From Paenibacillus sp. FSL H7-0737 (lineage in GTDB: Bacteria > Bacillota > Bacilli > Paenibacillales > Paenibacillaceae), in the NCBI RefSeq assembly GCF_000758545.1, contig NZ_CP009279.1, positions 1,488,001 through 1,552,000 of the forward strand: a stretch of 64,000 nucleotides of DNA, in the 5' to 3' direction. The translations under genes and the position numbers were made by a program. The notes beneath the pieces are model-generated. The model was not told where the DNA came from and did not search any database. It saw only the letters and a list, made by a program, of their open reading frames with translations. Below are positions 50,463-59,640 of the stretch, in pieces (positions within the stretch are counted from its first letter, which is position 1; the number at the start of each line of letters is the position of its first letter).

Positions 50463-52763
50463 TTGAAAAAACTAATTTCTTTAACGGTTAGCGCGGCAAT
50501 ATTGTTAGCGCCATTTGCTTACACACTTAATGTGCCTGCTTTGAACTTGAAGGTGGATGCAGTATCCGCAGCTTCTGAAGAAGCGGATGCACCAGCAGCT
50601 AAACCAACAGCAAAACCAGCAGCAACAGCAAAACCAGTAGCAACACCAAAAGCAACAGCAAAACCAGTAGCAACACCAAAGCCAACAGCAAAACCAGTAG
50701 AAACACCGAAAGCAACGGTAAAACCAGTAGCAACACCAAAGGCAACAGCGGCACCAGCAGCAACGACAAAACCTGCTACAACGCCAAAAGCAACCGCTGC
50801 TCCAGCGGCTACAGTAGTTCCAGCAGTTCCAGCAGCGACTGTTAAGCCTGTGCCTACAGCATTACCGGTTACAGTAAAGGAAAATGTATATCAAGATGGA
50901 GTTTACGTAGCGTATGGCGATGCATACTCCAAAGGTACCGAAGGCGCTAAGATCGAAATTAAAGATGGGAAAATTACTAGCATCGATCTCCTGAGAACCA
51001 GCCCTAAGCTGATCGACAGAGATGCTCGTAACAATTATAGCGCTTTATGGCAAGCTTATGGATTGATGACGAATAAATTGATTGGCAAGACAAGAGATGG
51101 AGCAGCTGCAGTAGATGCTGTTTCCGGAGCAACACGCTCTAGTAATGGATGGAAATTGTCTGTAGACAGAGCGTTTGAAAGAGCTCTAACAGTGAAAGAT
51201 ACAGATGCAGTTTACTTTGATGGTGTTCATATGGGCATAGATCCTACAGGTAAATATGCAGTATTTGCAACCTACGAATCCAATAAGCTCACAGCTGTTA
51301 AAGTGTACCCGCTGAACAGTGCTGGTGATTTCGTGGATGAGAAGGCCTACACAGCTGAGCAATCCGCAGCAGTTGCAGCTATAACACCAGCATTGCTGGC
51401 TAAAGGAACAGCTGCAGAGCCTGTTGCAGGACTCGAAGCCGACTTTAAGGCTGCGATTAATGCTTTTTGGGATGCTGAGCAGAATGCAAAGATTAATAAT
51501 ACTTCTGCTTATGTAGACGGATTCTATTCCTCTTATGGGACTGCAAGAAGTGTTGGTGTTGAAAGAGCTGACATCGTGATCCGCAACGGTAAGCTAGTGG
51601 ATGTGAAGCTGTTCAGACTTGGGAACAACCTCATTGACAGAGGTGCAACGGCTTATGCAGAAGTTGTAAAAGCTAATGCTCCGATGACAGCTAAGTTGCT
51701 TGCTAATGGATCTTACTTCGCTAACTATGATGAGAAAGTAGATGGAATTTCTGGCGCTACAGAAAGCAGTCACGGTTGGAACCAAGCCGTAGAAAGAGCT
51801 TTCGAAAAAGCACTGAAAGTTCCAGATGAAGTTAAATATTTTGACGGAAAATTCGCAGGTGTAGATAACCAATCTAAAGTATTACTGCTTATTGATGTTG
51901 CTTCAGATGCAGTTACAAACATTAAATTAAGCTTGTTCGGAGCTGATGGCAAGCTGATCGCTGATGACAAACTAAGTGCAGAACAAAAATCGCTGGTGGG
52001 TACACTTACTTCAGGATTACTTGAAAAAGGTGTGCAAATGTCCGATATCACAGGTCAAGAAGAGCTATCCGCAGCTGCCAAAGCTGCTCTGACTGATGCT
52101 TTGACTAACGCATCCAAAGTTCAAGGAACCTATAAAGACGGAACCTTCACTGCATTTGGTGATGCCTATGATAAAGGAACAAACAGAGCAGACGTTACAC
52201 TGCGTAACGGTAAGATCGTAAATGTTGCTTTGTATCGTGTAGGAATGAATCTTGTGGATAGAGGCAAAGCTGCTTACCCAGAGGTGGTAAAAGCAATTCC
52301 GCAATTGACTTCTAGCTTCCTTGCAGCAGGTACTAGAGAAGCTGTGCAAGATGTAGATGCTGTTTCCGGTGCAACTAGTAGTAGTGTAGCTCTCAAGACT
52401 GCGGTGGATAGAGCATACGGGAAAGCTGAAATTGTTGAAGCTAACAAAGCGGCTTACTTCGATGGAATCTTCATTGGTGTAAGTGCTGATAAGCTTGTAA
52501 ATGTTATGACGTATGTAGAACATGGTGTTCCTGTTAAAATGCTCGTTTACTATTTAGATAAAAACGGAAGTACAAGAACGGTCAACCAGTTGACTGACGC
52601 TGAGCTGGCTGTGAAGAGCGAGATTGAGTCGACTTCAACGGGCTATAGCTTACACAAGTATGGATATCGCGCAGCAGCCTTCGGAAATAATGATGCTGAG
52701 AAAGAAGTATCTGCTAAAGTGGTAGAAGCTATTAAATCAGCGCTTGAATCCGCTGGTAAATAA
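50463..52763 (+). CDS. Secreted protein with three FMN-binding (SGAT) domains
   Basis: 766 residues. Signal peptide (KKLISLTVSAAILLAPFAY), then a ~90-residue Ala/Pro/Lys/Thr stalk of repeats such as AKPVATPKAT (residues 45-138), suited to crossing the cell wall. Three FMN_bind domains follow, each with the covalent flavin-threonine motif SGAT: T224, T433 and T638, ~205-209 residues apart. Each is followed by a YFDG(V/K/I)-started accessory domain. Such proteins (Listeria PplA, RnfG/NqrC) receive FMN from ApbE and carry electrons outside the cell. No ApbE or sortase signal is present here. TTG 50463 follows AAAGGAG. Confidence 0.88.
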   Translation: MKKLISLTVSAAILLAPFAYTLNVPALNLKVDAVSAASEEADAPAAKPTAKPAATAKPVATPKATAKPVATPKPTAKPVETPKATVKPVATPKATAAPAATTKPATTPKATAAPAATVVPAVPAATVKPVPTALPVTVKENVYQDGVYVAYGDAYSKGTEGAKIEIKDGKITSIDLLRTSPKLIDRDARNNYSALWQAYGLMTNKLIGKTRDGAAAVDAVSGATRSSNGWKLSVDRAFERALTVKDTDAVYFDGVHMGIDPTGKYAVFATYESNKLTAVKVYPLNSAGDFVDEKAYTAEQSAAVAAITPALLAKGTAAEPVAGLEADFKAAINAFWDAEQNAKINNTSAYVDGFYSSYGTARSVGVERADIVIRNGKLVDVKLFRLGNNLIDRGATAYAEVVKANAPMTAKLLANGSYFANYDEKVDGISGATESSHGWNQAVERAFEKALKVPDEVKYFDGKFAGVDNQSKVLLLIDVASDAVTNIKLSLFGADGKLIADDKLSAEQKSLVGTLTSGLLEKGVQMSDITGQEELSAAAKAALTDALTNASKVQGTYKDGTFTAFGDAYDKGTNRADVTLRNGKIVNVALYRVGMNLVDRGKAAYPEVVKAIPQLTSSFLAAGTREAVQDVDAVSGATSSSVALKTAVDRAYGKAEIVEANKAAYFDGIFIGVSADKLVNVMTYVEHGVPVKMLVYYLDKNGSTRTVNQLTDAELAVKSEIESTSTGYSLHKYGYRAAAFGNNDAEKEVSAKVVEAIKSALESAGK

Positions 52764-52788
52764 GCAATTTTCAATCAATAGTTAATCT

Positions 52789-52842
52789 ATAAAGGGGGTT
52801 ATTCTAGAGCCATATTATGGCCTGTGGAGTAACCTCCTTTAT
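52789..52842 (+). terminator. Probable terminator hairpin
   Basis: A 16-base arm (52789-52804) pairs with 52827-52842 with a few G-U pairs, and an inner GCCA/TGGC stem is nested inside. The T-run is poor. Confidence 0.5.
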
Positions 52843-52962
52843 CTACCTGTACATAAAAATGAAAATAGATCGTATAGTGATTTAAAGGGATTTTGGACGT
52901 GAGTGTCTAAAGTTTAATATAGAGAGCAGGTACAAAGCCTGTTATTAATAGGAGGCTTCAAC

Positions 52963-53919
52963 ATGACACAAATTAAACAGCTCGCTCCACAGGATGAATT
53001 TGTTGGCTTTTATCTCTTAAGAGAGCTAGCGATCAAACAAACGAACGGTACTCCTCCAAAGGATTATTTCGACCTAGTCTTGGGGGATTCCAGTGGACAA
53101 TTGTCTGCGAAATATTGGGATGCCAGTACAACCGATAAAGAAACCTTTTTTCCTATGGCACTGGTGAAGGTTCGCGGGATTGCGCACACTTATCGTGAGA
53201 AATTGCAAATCAAAGTAACCAAAATCAGATTGGTGAACGATGAGGATGGCGTTGCGCTAACGGATTTTATTCGCTCCGCTCCTATTCGTCCAGTAGACCT
53301 TATTCATACGATTAAAGGGGTTATGGCAAGCATCACAGATCCGGAGATTGCCTCGATTGTCTCCTTTTGTGTAAGCAAAGTGGAAGAGAAATTGATGCAT
53401 TATCCGGCTGCCAAAACGCATCACCACGCTTATTTTGCCGGACTTGCTTATCATATGGTTCGCATGCTGGAGATCGGGGATTTTCTGTGCAAGCAGCGTC
53501 CGTTCCTGAATCCAGATTTAATGAAGGCTGGAATTATTCTGCATGATATCGCGAAGCCGGAGGAGATGATCTCTCAGCTCGGAATTGTCTCAGAATATAG
53601 CGTTCAGGGGAAGTTGATTGGTCATATCTCGATGGCATCTAACTGGATTACAGAAGCGGCCATCCGCTTAGACATTGATTTGAATTCGGAGAAGGTTCTG
53701 GCGTTACAGCATCTCGTATTATCACACCATAACCTGGGCGAATGGGGCAGTCCTGTTCAGCCGCAAACGGCTGAGGCCGTAGCGCTGCATCATATTGATG
53801 CGATGGATGCGAAGCTGCAGATGGTCGAGGATGCGCTGGATACCACACCAGAAACGGAAGAATGGACGCCATTCATCAGAGGACTGGAGAATAAAGCAGT
53901 TTATCGGATGAAGATCTAG
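52963..53919 (+). CDS. yhaM: 3'-5' exoribonuclease YhaM
   Basis: 318 residues. An N-terminal OB-fold nucleic-acid-binding domain (DYFDLVLGDSSGQLSAKYWD) is followed by an HD phosphohydrolase domain with KTHHHAYFAGLAYH, IILHDIAKPEE and LVLSHHNLGEWGSP. This matches Gram-positive YhaM, which trims RNA and also degrades single-stranded DNA. ATG 52963 has AGGAGG. Single gene. Confidence 0.93.
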   Translation: MTQIKQLAPQDEFVGFYLLRELAIKQTNGTPPKDYFDLVLGDSSGQLSAKYWDASTTDKETFFPMALVKVRGIAHTYREKLQIKVTKIRLVNDEDGVALTDFIRSAPIRPVDLIHTIKGVMASITDPEIASIVSFCVSKVEEKLMHYPAAKTHHHAYFAGLAYHMVRMLEIGDFLCKQRPFLNPDLMKAGIILHDIAKPEEMISQLGIVSEYSVQGKLIGHISMASNWITEAAIRLDIDLNSEKVLALQHLVLSHHNLGEWGSPVQPQTAEAVALHHIDAMDAKLQMVEDALDTTPETEEWTPFIRGLENKAVYRMKI

Positions 53920-53997
53920 CGTGTTGTGTTGATCTTGGTTGGTGATCTGGATGAACCGATGGGATGTTCACCGATCGCTGATAAAATATATGAAATT

Positions 53998-54180
53998 CTT
54001 CCCTATAATTAGCACGATAAGGGTCTATTTGAAGTCATTATACGGAATTTCTCCTTATAATTTTTATGAAATGCTTCATTTACACCCGAACCTTATGAAT
54101 TATAGGGATAAATTCCCTATAACTCTGTCGTATAGAGCTTAAATGTAGAATTACAGGGAGCTATTCCCTATAATGACCAG
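53998..54180. repeat. Degenerate ~51-bp-period repeat related to the 26,866 array
   Basis: CC(C/T)TATAA cores occur at 54001, 54053, 54115 and 54166 (steps 52, 62, 51). Units carry dyads such as TAGGGATAAATTCCCTA and CAGGGAGCTATTCCCTA, the same GGG-ATAAAT-CCC core seen in the 26,866 array. A 67-codon frame across it (53939-54142) has no ribosome binding site and is not called. It fills most of the 385-base gap after yhaM. Confidence 0.65.
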
Positions 54181-54243
54181 CAAGGTTAGATTTCTTCGTA
54201 GTGAATGAATCGACTTGTATGCTATATTCCTCCATCTATGCAA

Positions 54244-54283
54244 AACACCCAACCAGCTGTAATGAGCCTGTTGGGTGTTTTTT
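54244..54283. terminator. Intrinsic terminator
   Basis: AACACCCAAC (54244-54253) pairs with GTTGGGTGTT (54270-54279), followed by T6 on plus and by TTTTG on minus. It closes the exonuclease gene and the repeat region. Confidence 0.8.
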
Positions 54284-54304
54284 GGTAAATAACTTAATAG
54301 TTTC

Positions 54305-54943
54305 TTACAAATAGAAGTTTTTCGTTCTTTGATTGTTCACAGGTTTCTTAGCAGGTTTACTCTTTCGAGCAGAAAAAGGAGTGTATCCACCAGCAAACAT
54401 TGTTCCGCTAGTATATCCTTGGCTGCTGGAGAGCAAAAGCGGGTCAAGATGTGATTCTCGCTCCATAAGCATTAATAGAACCAAGGCAGCAGCGCGCGCG
54501 TCATCGAGAGCGTCATGGTGCTTCAGCTCAATGCCGAAATGCTCGGAGACTACATTAAGTTTATGAGAGGGAAGCTCGGGCAGTATTTTTTTGCCTAGTA
54601 AATAAGTACATAAGTATTGAAAGCTCGGATAGCTTATGGACATCCCATCGAGGCAATACCGCAGTACACTCATATCAAAAGCGGCATTGTGCGCTACAAC
54701 GATTCGTCCGTGCAGCAAAGGTTCAACGGTGGGCCACAATTCGTGGAAAGTAGGCTGACCGATTACCATGGAGGGGGTGATGCCATGTATCGAAATGTTC
54801 ATGCCGTCAAACCGCTGTTGCGGATCGATCAGCCAAGAATGTTCTGCCGTGATTACGCCATCTTTAACTTCCACAAGTCCCAAAGCACAGGCGCTGGATC
54901 GACTGGAATTCGCCGTTTCAAAGTCAATTGCTATAAAGTCCAT
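54305..54943 (-). CDS. DEDDh 3'-5' exonuclease
   Basis: 212 residues of the PolC/DnaQ epsilon-like family. ExoI is FIAIDFETAN, ExoII AHNAAFDMSVLRY, and ExoIII HDALDDARAAA with the DEDDh His. It has a basic C-terminal tail (ARKSKPAKKPVNNQRTK) that may bind nucleic acid. It is a stand-alone exonuclease of unknown task, divergent from the TerD-VWA gene. Confidence 0.9.
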   Translation of the reverse strand: MDFIAIDFETANSSRSSACALGLVEVKDGVITAEHSWLIDPQQRFDGMNISIHGITPSMVIGQPTFHELWPTVEPLLHGRIVVAHNAAFDMSVLRYCLDGMSISYPSFQYLCTYLLGKKILPELPSHKLNVVSEHFGIELKHHDALDDARAAALVLLMLMERESHLDPLLLSSSQGYTSGTMFAGGYTPFSARKSKPAKKPVNNQRTKNFYL

Positions 54944-55056
54944 TCGTAAAGCTCCTCATCTATCATATATACATTTATATTAAAGTAGTAAAATGATAAA
55001 TACAATATAGTACAAGTTACATATAGTAGTTGAGTTAATAATAAGGAGATGAGAGA

Positions 55057-56358
55057 TTGCGGCTTATAAAAGGACAAAAGGTGGATCTCACGAAAGGGCG
55101 AAGTGTAAACAAGCTGGAACTGAAGTTTGGTTGGATGACCGCTGATGCTAGGATTAGCATAGATGCGGCTGCCTTTTTGTTGTCTGATCGGAATCGCTGC
55201 GAACGCGATGAGAACTTTATCTTTTACGGAAATCCGGTGTCTATAGACGAAGCGGTAAGTCACTCAGTCTTACAACAAGGAGTTGATAAAGAAGCTATCG
55301 TCATAACGCTCTCCGGGCTTCCTGTGGACATTACTAGAATAGCTTTAACATTAACGATTTATGAAGGAGAACAATCAGGGCACTCTATGAAGCAAGTCTC
55401 TGCTCCTTATCTACGTTTAGTAGATGGTGACAGTGATGAGGAATTGTTCATTTTCGATTACGGTTCTGATCTTTCCAAGGAGACAGCGATTGTAGTAGGA
55501 GAACTTTATCGGTATGGATCAGAGTGGAAATTTAGTGCTATTGGTAGTGGATTTGATGGGGGATTGGCTGCATTATGCACCCACTATGGGTTAGATATTG
55601 AAGAAGCCGAGGGAAGTAATGAGGTAGCTGCTTCTCCTGAGTTAACAATTCCTTTAGTACCGATTCTTTCGGAAGAGAAGAACGTGCTATCCAACATTGA
55701 CTTACGAAAAAAGATTGTCCAGATCACCTTAGAAAAAAAGAAGTTGACTGGTGTAACAGCGAGAGTAGGAATCGTACTGGACATTACAGGCTCGATGAGA
55801 AGCCTTTATGCGAATGGGACAGTGCAAGAAGTGGTAGAGCGTATTTTAGCTGTTGCCTGTAAATTCGATGATAACCAGTCACTGGATGTATGGGTCTACG
55901 ATACCGAGTTCAGTCGCTTACCACCTGTGACAGAGCAGGAATTAGGAAGTTATGTGTTTACACATATTATGAATAATAATACAATCCATAAATTTGGCCG
56001 TAATAATGAACCACCAGTAATGGAGGATATCATTAAAAAATACACAGAAGAAGAGCCGGATTCTACACCGGTATTTATTATTTTCATCAACGATGGTGGT
56101 GTCGTGAAGCCTACTAAGAAGGTGATTATGGCGGCTTCTGTTCAACCGATTTTCTGGCAGTTTGTAGGGATTGGAAATTCCGATTTCGAAGTCTTAATGC
56201 AACTTGATACCATGAAGGGGCGTTTGGTGGATAACGCTAATTTTATTCATCTGGATCGGATTGAACAAGTGACGGATGAAGAGCTTTACGATCAGCTACT
56301 AAATGAATTTCCCACATGGCTAAAAGCAGCAAAGGAAAAGCGAATTATTCGAGCATAA
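55057..56358 (+). CDS. TerD-VWA fusion protein (TerF-like)
   Basis: 433 residues. The N-terminal half is a TerD-type calcium-binding domain (LIKGQKVDLTKGRSVNKLEL, FIFYGNP, a DSDEELFIFDY segment). The C-terminal half is a VWA domain with an intact-looking MIDAS start, GIVLDITGSMRSLY, and later NDGG. This order is that of TerF in tellurite/stress clusters, but no other ter genes are nearby. The start is TTG 55057 with AAGGAG eight bases upstream. Function unknown beyond general stress association. Confidence 0.85.
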   Translation: MRLIKGQKVDLTKGRSVNKLELKFGWMTADARISIDAAAFLLSDRNRCERDENFIFYGNPVSIDEAVSHSVLQQGVDKEAIVITLSGLPVDITRIALTLTIYEGEQSGHSMKQVSAPYLRLVDGDSDEELFIFDYGSDLSKETAIVVGELYRYGSEWKFSAIGSGFDGGLAALCTHYGLDIEEAEGSNEVAASPELTIPLVPILSEEKNVLSNIDLRKKIVQITLEKKKLTGVTARVGIVLDITGSMRSLYANGTVQEVVERILAVACKFDDNQSLDVWVYDTEFSRLPPVTEQELGSYVFTHIMNNNTIHKFGRNNEPPVMEDIIKKYTEEEPDSTPVFIIFINDGGVVKPTKKVIMAASVQPIFWQFVGIGNSDFEVLMQLDTMKGRLVDNANFIHLDRIEQVTDEELYDQLLNEFPTWLKAAKEKRIIRA

Positions 56359-56537
56359 ATAATGAAAAAATCTAAACAGAATAATCGGACACTATACATG
56401 GAGCCATAACCATCTACCCGAGTAGAAGTGTTGTGGCTTTTTCAAGTTTCGTTATCTTGCTATCCTATTCAAGAATCCGTACACTGCAAAATAGATGTTG
56501 TATATTATTGTTAAGCTCAGATACGGGAGGAAATACT

Positions 56538-57155
56538 TTGGGAGCTGTAATCACTAAATTTTTTGAATATGGGCAAGCAGAAATCGATTACCTCGGAAGT
56601 GTGGACCCAGTGCTAGGTGCGGCGATGGCGCGAATGGGGAAAGTGGAACGTGTGATTATTCCGGATCTTTTCACTGCGCTTATCTATGCCATAGTAGGTC
56701 AGCTAATATCAGTCAAAGCGGTTCGAACTATCTGGACAAGAATGCAGGTTCAATTCGGAGAAATAACTCCTCAGCAGCTAGCTATACACACGGCGGATGA
56801 GATTCAGGGTTGCGGCATGACGATGAAAAAGGCGGTTTGCATTCATGATATTTCCAAGCTGATTGCTGATGGGGAGTTTAAGCTGGAGGAATTATATGGA
56901 TTGTCCGATCAAGAGGTTATTCAAAGACTCATGAAGTTAAAAGGCATTGGTAAGTGGACAGCAGAGATGATGTTAATTAATTGTATGGAGCGCCCAGATG
57001 TAGTCAGTTGGGGAGATATCGCCATTCGTCGCGGCATGATGAAGCTGTATGGGCTTGATACGCTTACCAAAAAGCAATTCGAACAATACCGTCTCAGGTA
57101 CTCACCACACGGTTCGGTAGCTTCCATATATTTATGGGAGATTTCATTTCAATAA
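56538..57155 (+). CDS. DNA-3-methyladenine glycosylase (AlkA-type HhH-GPD)
   Basis: 205 residues. The helix-hairpin-helix LKGIGKWTAEMMLINC is followed by the catalytic Asp in DVVSWGDIAIRRG. Excises alkylated purines. It lacks the N-terminal AlkA fold, as in compact Gram-positive members. The frame is open to 56433, but TTG 56538 has GGGAGG seven bases before it. A second alkylation-repair gene follows after 22 bases, so the two probably form an operon. Confidence 0.9.
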   Translation: MGAVITKFFEYGQAEIDYLGSVDPVLGAAMARMGKVERVIIPDLFTALIYAIVGQLISVKAVRTIWTRMQVQFGEITPQQLAIHTADEIQGCGMTMKKAVCIHDISKLIADGEFKLEELYGLSDQEVIQRLMKLKGIGKWTAEMMLINCMERPDVVSWGDIAIRRGMMKLYGLDTLTKKQFEQYRLRYSPHGSVASIYLWEISFQ

Positions 57156-57177
57156 TTAATACGTAGGGAGCACTATA

Positions 57178-57900
57178 GTGGACAAAACAATAAAGGAAAA
57201 GCTAGTGGAGTTGGCAGATGCGGATTACCAGAAGTTTTCTGCGGCTTTACTTCCGACGATCGATAATGTGATAGGAGTCAGGCTGCCGGAGCTGCGTAAA
57301 CTCGCCAAAACCATTGCAAAGGGTGACTGGAGAGCCTATTTGGAGCACGCCGACTCTGATTTTTTTGAAGAGGTAATGCTGCAAGGTATGGTACTTGGTT
57401 ATGTGAAGGCAGATCCTGAAGAAATTCTGCATTATATTGCGGACTTTATTCCTAAAATCGATAACTGGTCGGTATGTGATAGCTTTTGCACAGGGCTGAA
57501 GTTTACCTTGAAGAATAAAGAGCAGATGTGGGACTTTATAGTGCCGTATCTGTTATCTGACAAAGAATATGAGATTCGATTTGCGGTAGTAATGATGCTT
57601 AATTTCTTTATTGAAGAAGCGTACATCAGTCGGATTCTACAACTACTCGATAAGGTCAGACATGAGGGGTATTATGTGAAAATGGCGGTTTCTTGGGCGC
57701 TATCGATGTGTTATGTGAAGCTGCCTGCGGCTACGATAGATTATTTGAGAACTAACACTTTAGATGATTTCACCTATAACAAAGCTTTGCAGAAAATCAC
57801 AGAGTCTTACCGAGTAGATCCGGAATCGAAAAAAATGATTCGCGGGATGAAGAGGAATAGAAAAACAAGCCCCTTATATAGCTCAGTAGCTGAGAAATAA
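57178..57900 (+). CDS. AlkD-type DNA alkylation repair protein
   Basis: 240 residues of helical HEAT-like repeats, with the family's GVRLPELRKLAK, DNWSVCDSFCTGLK and YYVKMAVSWALSMCYV segments. AlkD-type glycosylases remove bulky or cationic alkylpurines without base flipping. GTG 57178 follows AGGGAGC. Pairing with the AlkA-type gene gives a two-enzyme alkylation-repair unit. The last bases overlap a hairpin that terminates pspA on the other strand. Confidence 0.85.
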   Translation: MDKTIKEKLVELADADYQKFSAALLPTIDNVIGVRLPELRKLAKTIAKGDWRAYLEHADSDFFEEVMLQGMVLGYVKADPEEILHYIADFIPKIDNWSVCDSFCTGLKFTLKNKEQMWDFIVPYLLSDKEYEIRFAVVMMLNFFIEEAYISRILQLLDKVRHEGYYVKMAVSWALSMCYVKLPAATIDYLRTNTLDDFTYNKALQKITESYRVDPESKKMIRGMKRNRKTSPLYSSVAEK

Positions 57901-57903
57901 GGG
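57861..57903 (-). terminator. Terminator of the pspA gene
   Basis: CCCTTAT (57871-57877) pairs with ATAAGGG (57897-57903), with an inner CTCAG/CTGAG stem. On the minus strand it is followed by GCTTGTTTTTC. It lies over the 3' end of the AlkD gene. Confidence 0.65.
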
Positions 57904-57917
57904 ACCTGTTATTATAT

Positions 57918-58595
57918 TTATTTTTTGTCGGTATTGATTTTCCGGTTGCGGATACGTTCAATTTCATCATCAACAGCACTACGGAGGTTGGGATCAATGG
58001 ACGAGCCTGCACTTGAGTTGGATTTATACTTGGAGTTTTCAGCCAATGCTTCCCACTCGAAAATTTTCTCTTCCATTCGTTCGAAGCCACGTGAAGCGGT
58101 ACCCACATTCGGTCCTTTTACACTGTTGCTATAAGGAGCCGAGCTTAGTGTTTCTGTAGCTTGCTGAGCACGAGCGATAAGCTCAGTTCTTTTCGCTTTA
58201 AGATGTTCGCGCTCTTCTTTAGCTCTAGCGATGTTGATCTCCAGCTCTGCCAGGGATTGCTGAGTTTGTGCCTGAGTATTGATACTCTCATCCAGCTGTT
58301 CTGTATACCGCAGCTTGGCCATGAGTGCAAGGCGTGCTCTTTCTTCATTTCCTTGCTCAACCGCCTGAACGGCTTCAGCTTCGCTTTGCTCTATCAGCTG
58401 AGTATATTCTTGCTTACGGCGTTCCAATACACTCGCTGTAACTTTTAAATCACGTTCATTGCGTTCTGCCGTAGCTATTTCGTTCTCAAGATCGCGTAGA
58501 TACTGACCCGTCAGTAGCACTGGGTTTTCTAATTTGTTCAGACCTTCGTGTAGGGCAGCTTTAGTAAGGGTGGAAATTCTTTTAAATAAACTCAT
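57918..58595 (-). CDS. pspA: PspA/IM30 family membrane-protection protein
   Basis: 225 residues, mostly one long coiled coil (about 25-160) after an N-terminal amphipathic segment (MSLFKRISTLTKAALHEGLN). The C-terminal ~50 residues are polar and end in DDEIERIRNRK. PspA proteins coat damaged membranes from the inside. ATG 58595 follows AAGGAGAG. It is downstream of a PspC-domain gene on the same strand (48-base gap), the usual pairing. Confidence 0.9.
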   Translation of the reverse strand: MSLFKRISTLTKAALHEGLNKLENPVLLTGQYLRDLENEIATAERNERDLKVTASVLERRKQEYTQLIEQSEAEAVQAVEQGNEERARLALMAKLRYTEQLDESINTQAQTQQSLAELEINIARAKEEREHLKAKRTELIARAQQATETLSSAPYSNSVKGPNVGTASRGFERMEEKIFEWEALAENSKYKSNSSAGSSIDPNLRSAVDDEIERIRNRKINTDKK

Positions 58596-58642
58596 ATTAT
58601 ATCTCTCCTTAGTATGTTTGATTGGTATGAAAGGACGATCTG

Positions 58643-58861
58643 TTAATAGAAATCATGTCCATCCGAAAAGCTGCCAAAAGGTTCTTTAGGGACGATGATG
58701 CTGGCGATAAAGTAAAAGATAAGTACGGTACCGAAGCTGAAAAGTGCTGCAGCAACCGTTACGAGACGGAGAATTGTGGCATCGATGCCTGACCAACTGG
58801 CAAGACCTCCGCATACACCACTAATCTTTTGGTCACTTCTGGAACGATATAATTTTTTCAT
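58643..58861 (-). CDS. pspC: PspC-domain membrane protein
   Basis: 72 residues. The PspC signature KKLYRSRSDQKISGVCGGLA is followed by one or two hydrophobic segments (LRLVTVAAALFSFGTVLIFY). In other bacteria PspC senses membrane stress and recruits PspA. First gene of the pspC-pspA unit. The 287-base upstream gap has a CCCGC/GCGGG hairpin near 59007 but no promoter I trust. Confidence 0.9.
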   Translation of the reverse strand: MKKLYRSRSDQKISGVCGGLASWSGIDATILRLVTVAAALFSFGTVLIFYFIASIIVPKEPFGSFSDGHDFY

Positions 58862-59148
58862 TTATTATTGTCATCCTCTCTTATGGGGGTAATTGTGTTT
58901 AAATCTTGCAACCCGCTTGCTTATGTACTCATTGTATAGCCTTTCTGAATGCGGCAAAACGGCCTGAAGGCGGTTTTATATACCAGACCTGAGTCGAGGT
59001 TCGTTCCCGCAGGAAGGCGGGGGAAATAAGTTCATGATTGTGGATGAACTACAAATCGCGGTTGAAGTTAGGTACAATAAAGAGAGGAATACTTGTGGTG
59101 GTGTCGAAATATGCTTATATATGACTACTACGGAATAGGGGGCTGAAC

Positions 59149-59562
59149 ATGAGCTTTTTTAACAAGGTAAAGGCAGGCGTGAGCGAGGCTGGCAATAAAG
59201 CAAAGACAGTGGTGGAGATCAATCGTTTGAAATTACAGAACAACAGCAAGCAGAATGACATTGACCAGCAGTATCAGGTAATGGGTAAACTGTTGTTTGA
59301 AGCTGTAACACAAGGAGCAGGACCATTGCCGAGTGAGCAGATCGAGAAGAATATTTCCCGTATTCTTGAACTGAAATCGGAGATTGAGGTCAATTTGCAG
59401 CAAATTGCGGGGTTGTCCGATGTGAAGCAGTGTAAAGCATGCGGTGGCAATGTGGCAATCGAGGCTCGCTTTTGTCCGAGTTGTGGATCAACTTTTGAAG
59501 TGTCAAATGAACCTATTCGTGATGTAACACCATCATCGATTACATTGGATAAGAAGGAATAA
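59149..59562 (+). CDS. Coiled-coil protein with C-terminal zinc ribbon
   Basis: 137 residues. A helical N-terminal region (FFNKVKAGVSEAGNKAKTVV, then a coiled coil to ~95) is followed by a zinc ribbon CKACGG...CPSCGS. The pattern is that of small Bacillales zinc-ribbon proteins near stress or membrane genes; the function is unknown. ATG 59149 follows TAGGGGG. Confidence 0.85.
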   Translation: MSFFNKVKAGVSEAGNKAKTVVEINRLKLQNNSKQNDIDQQYQVMGKLLFEAVTQGAGPLPSEQIEKNISRILELKSEIEVNLQQIAGLSDVKQCKACGGNVAIEARFCPSCGSTFEVSNEPIRDVTPSSITLDKKE

Positions 59563-59590
59563 ATCTACTGCATGTAAGAAATTCATGAAC

Positions 59591-59622
59591 AAAAGGACAG
59601 CTCAATAGCTGTCCTTTTTTAT
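59591..59622 (+). terminator. Intrinsic terminator
   Basis: AAAAGGACAGCT (59591-59602) pairs with AGCTGTCCTTTT (59607-59618), followed by T residues. Confidence 0.92.
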
Positions 59623-59640
59623 TTTTAGGAGAGAGGTTGT

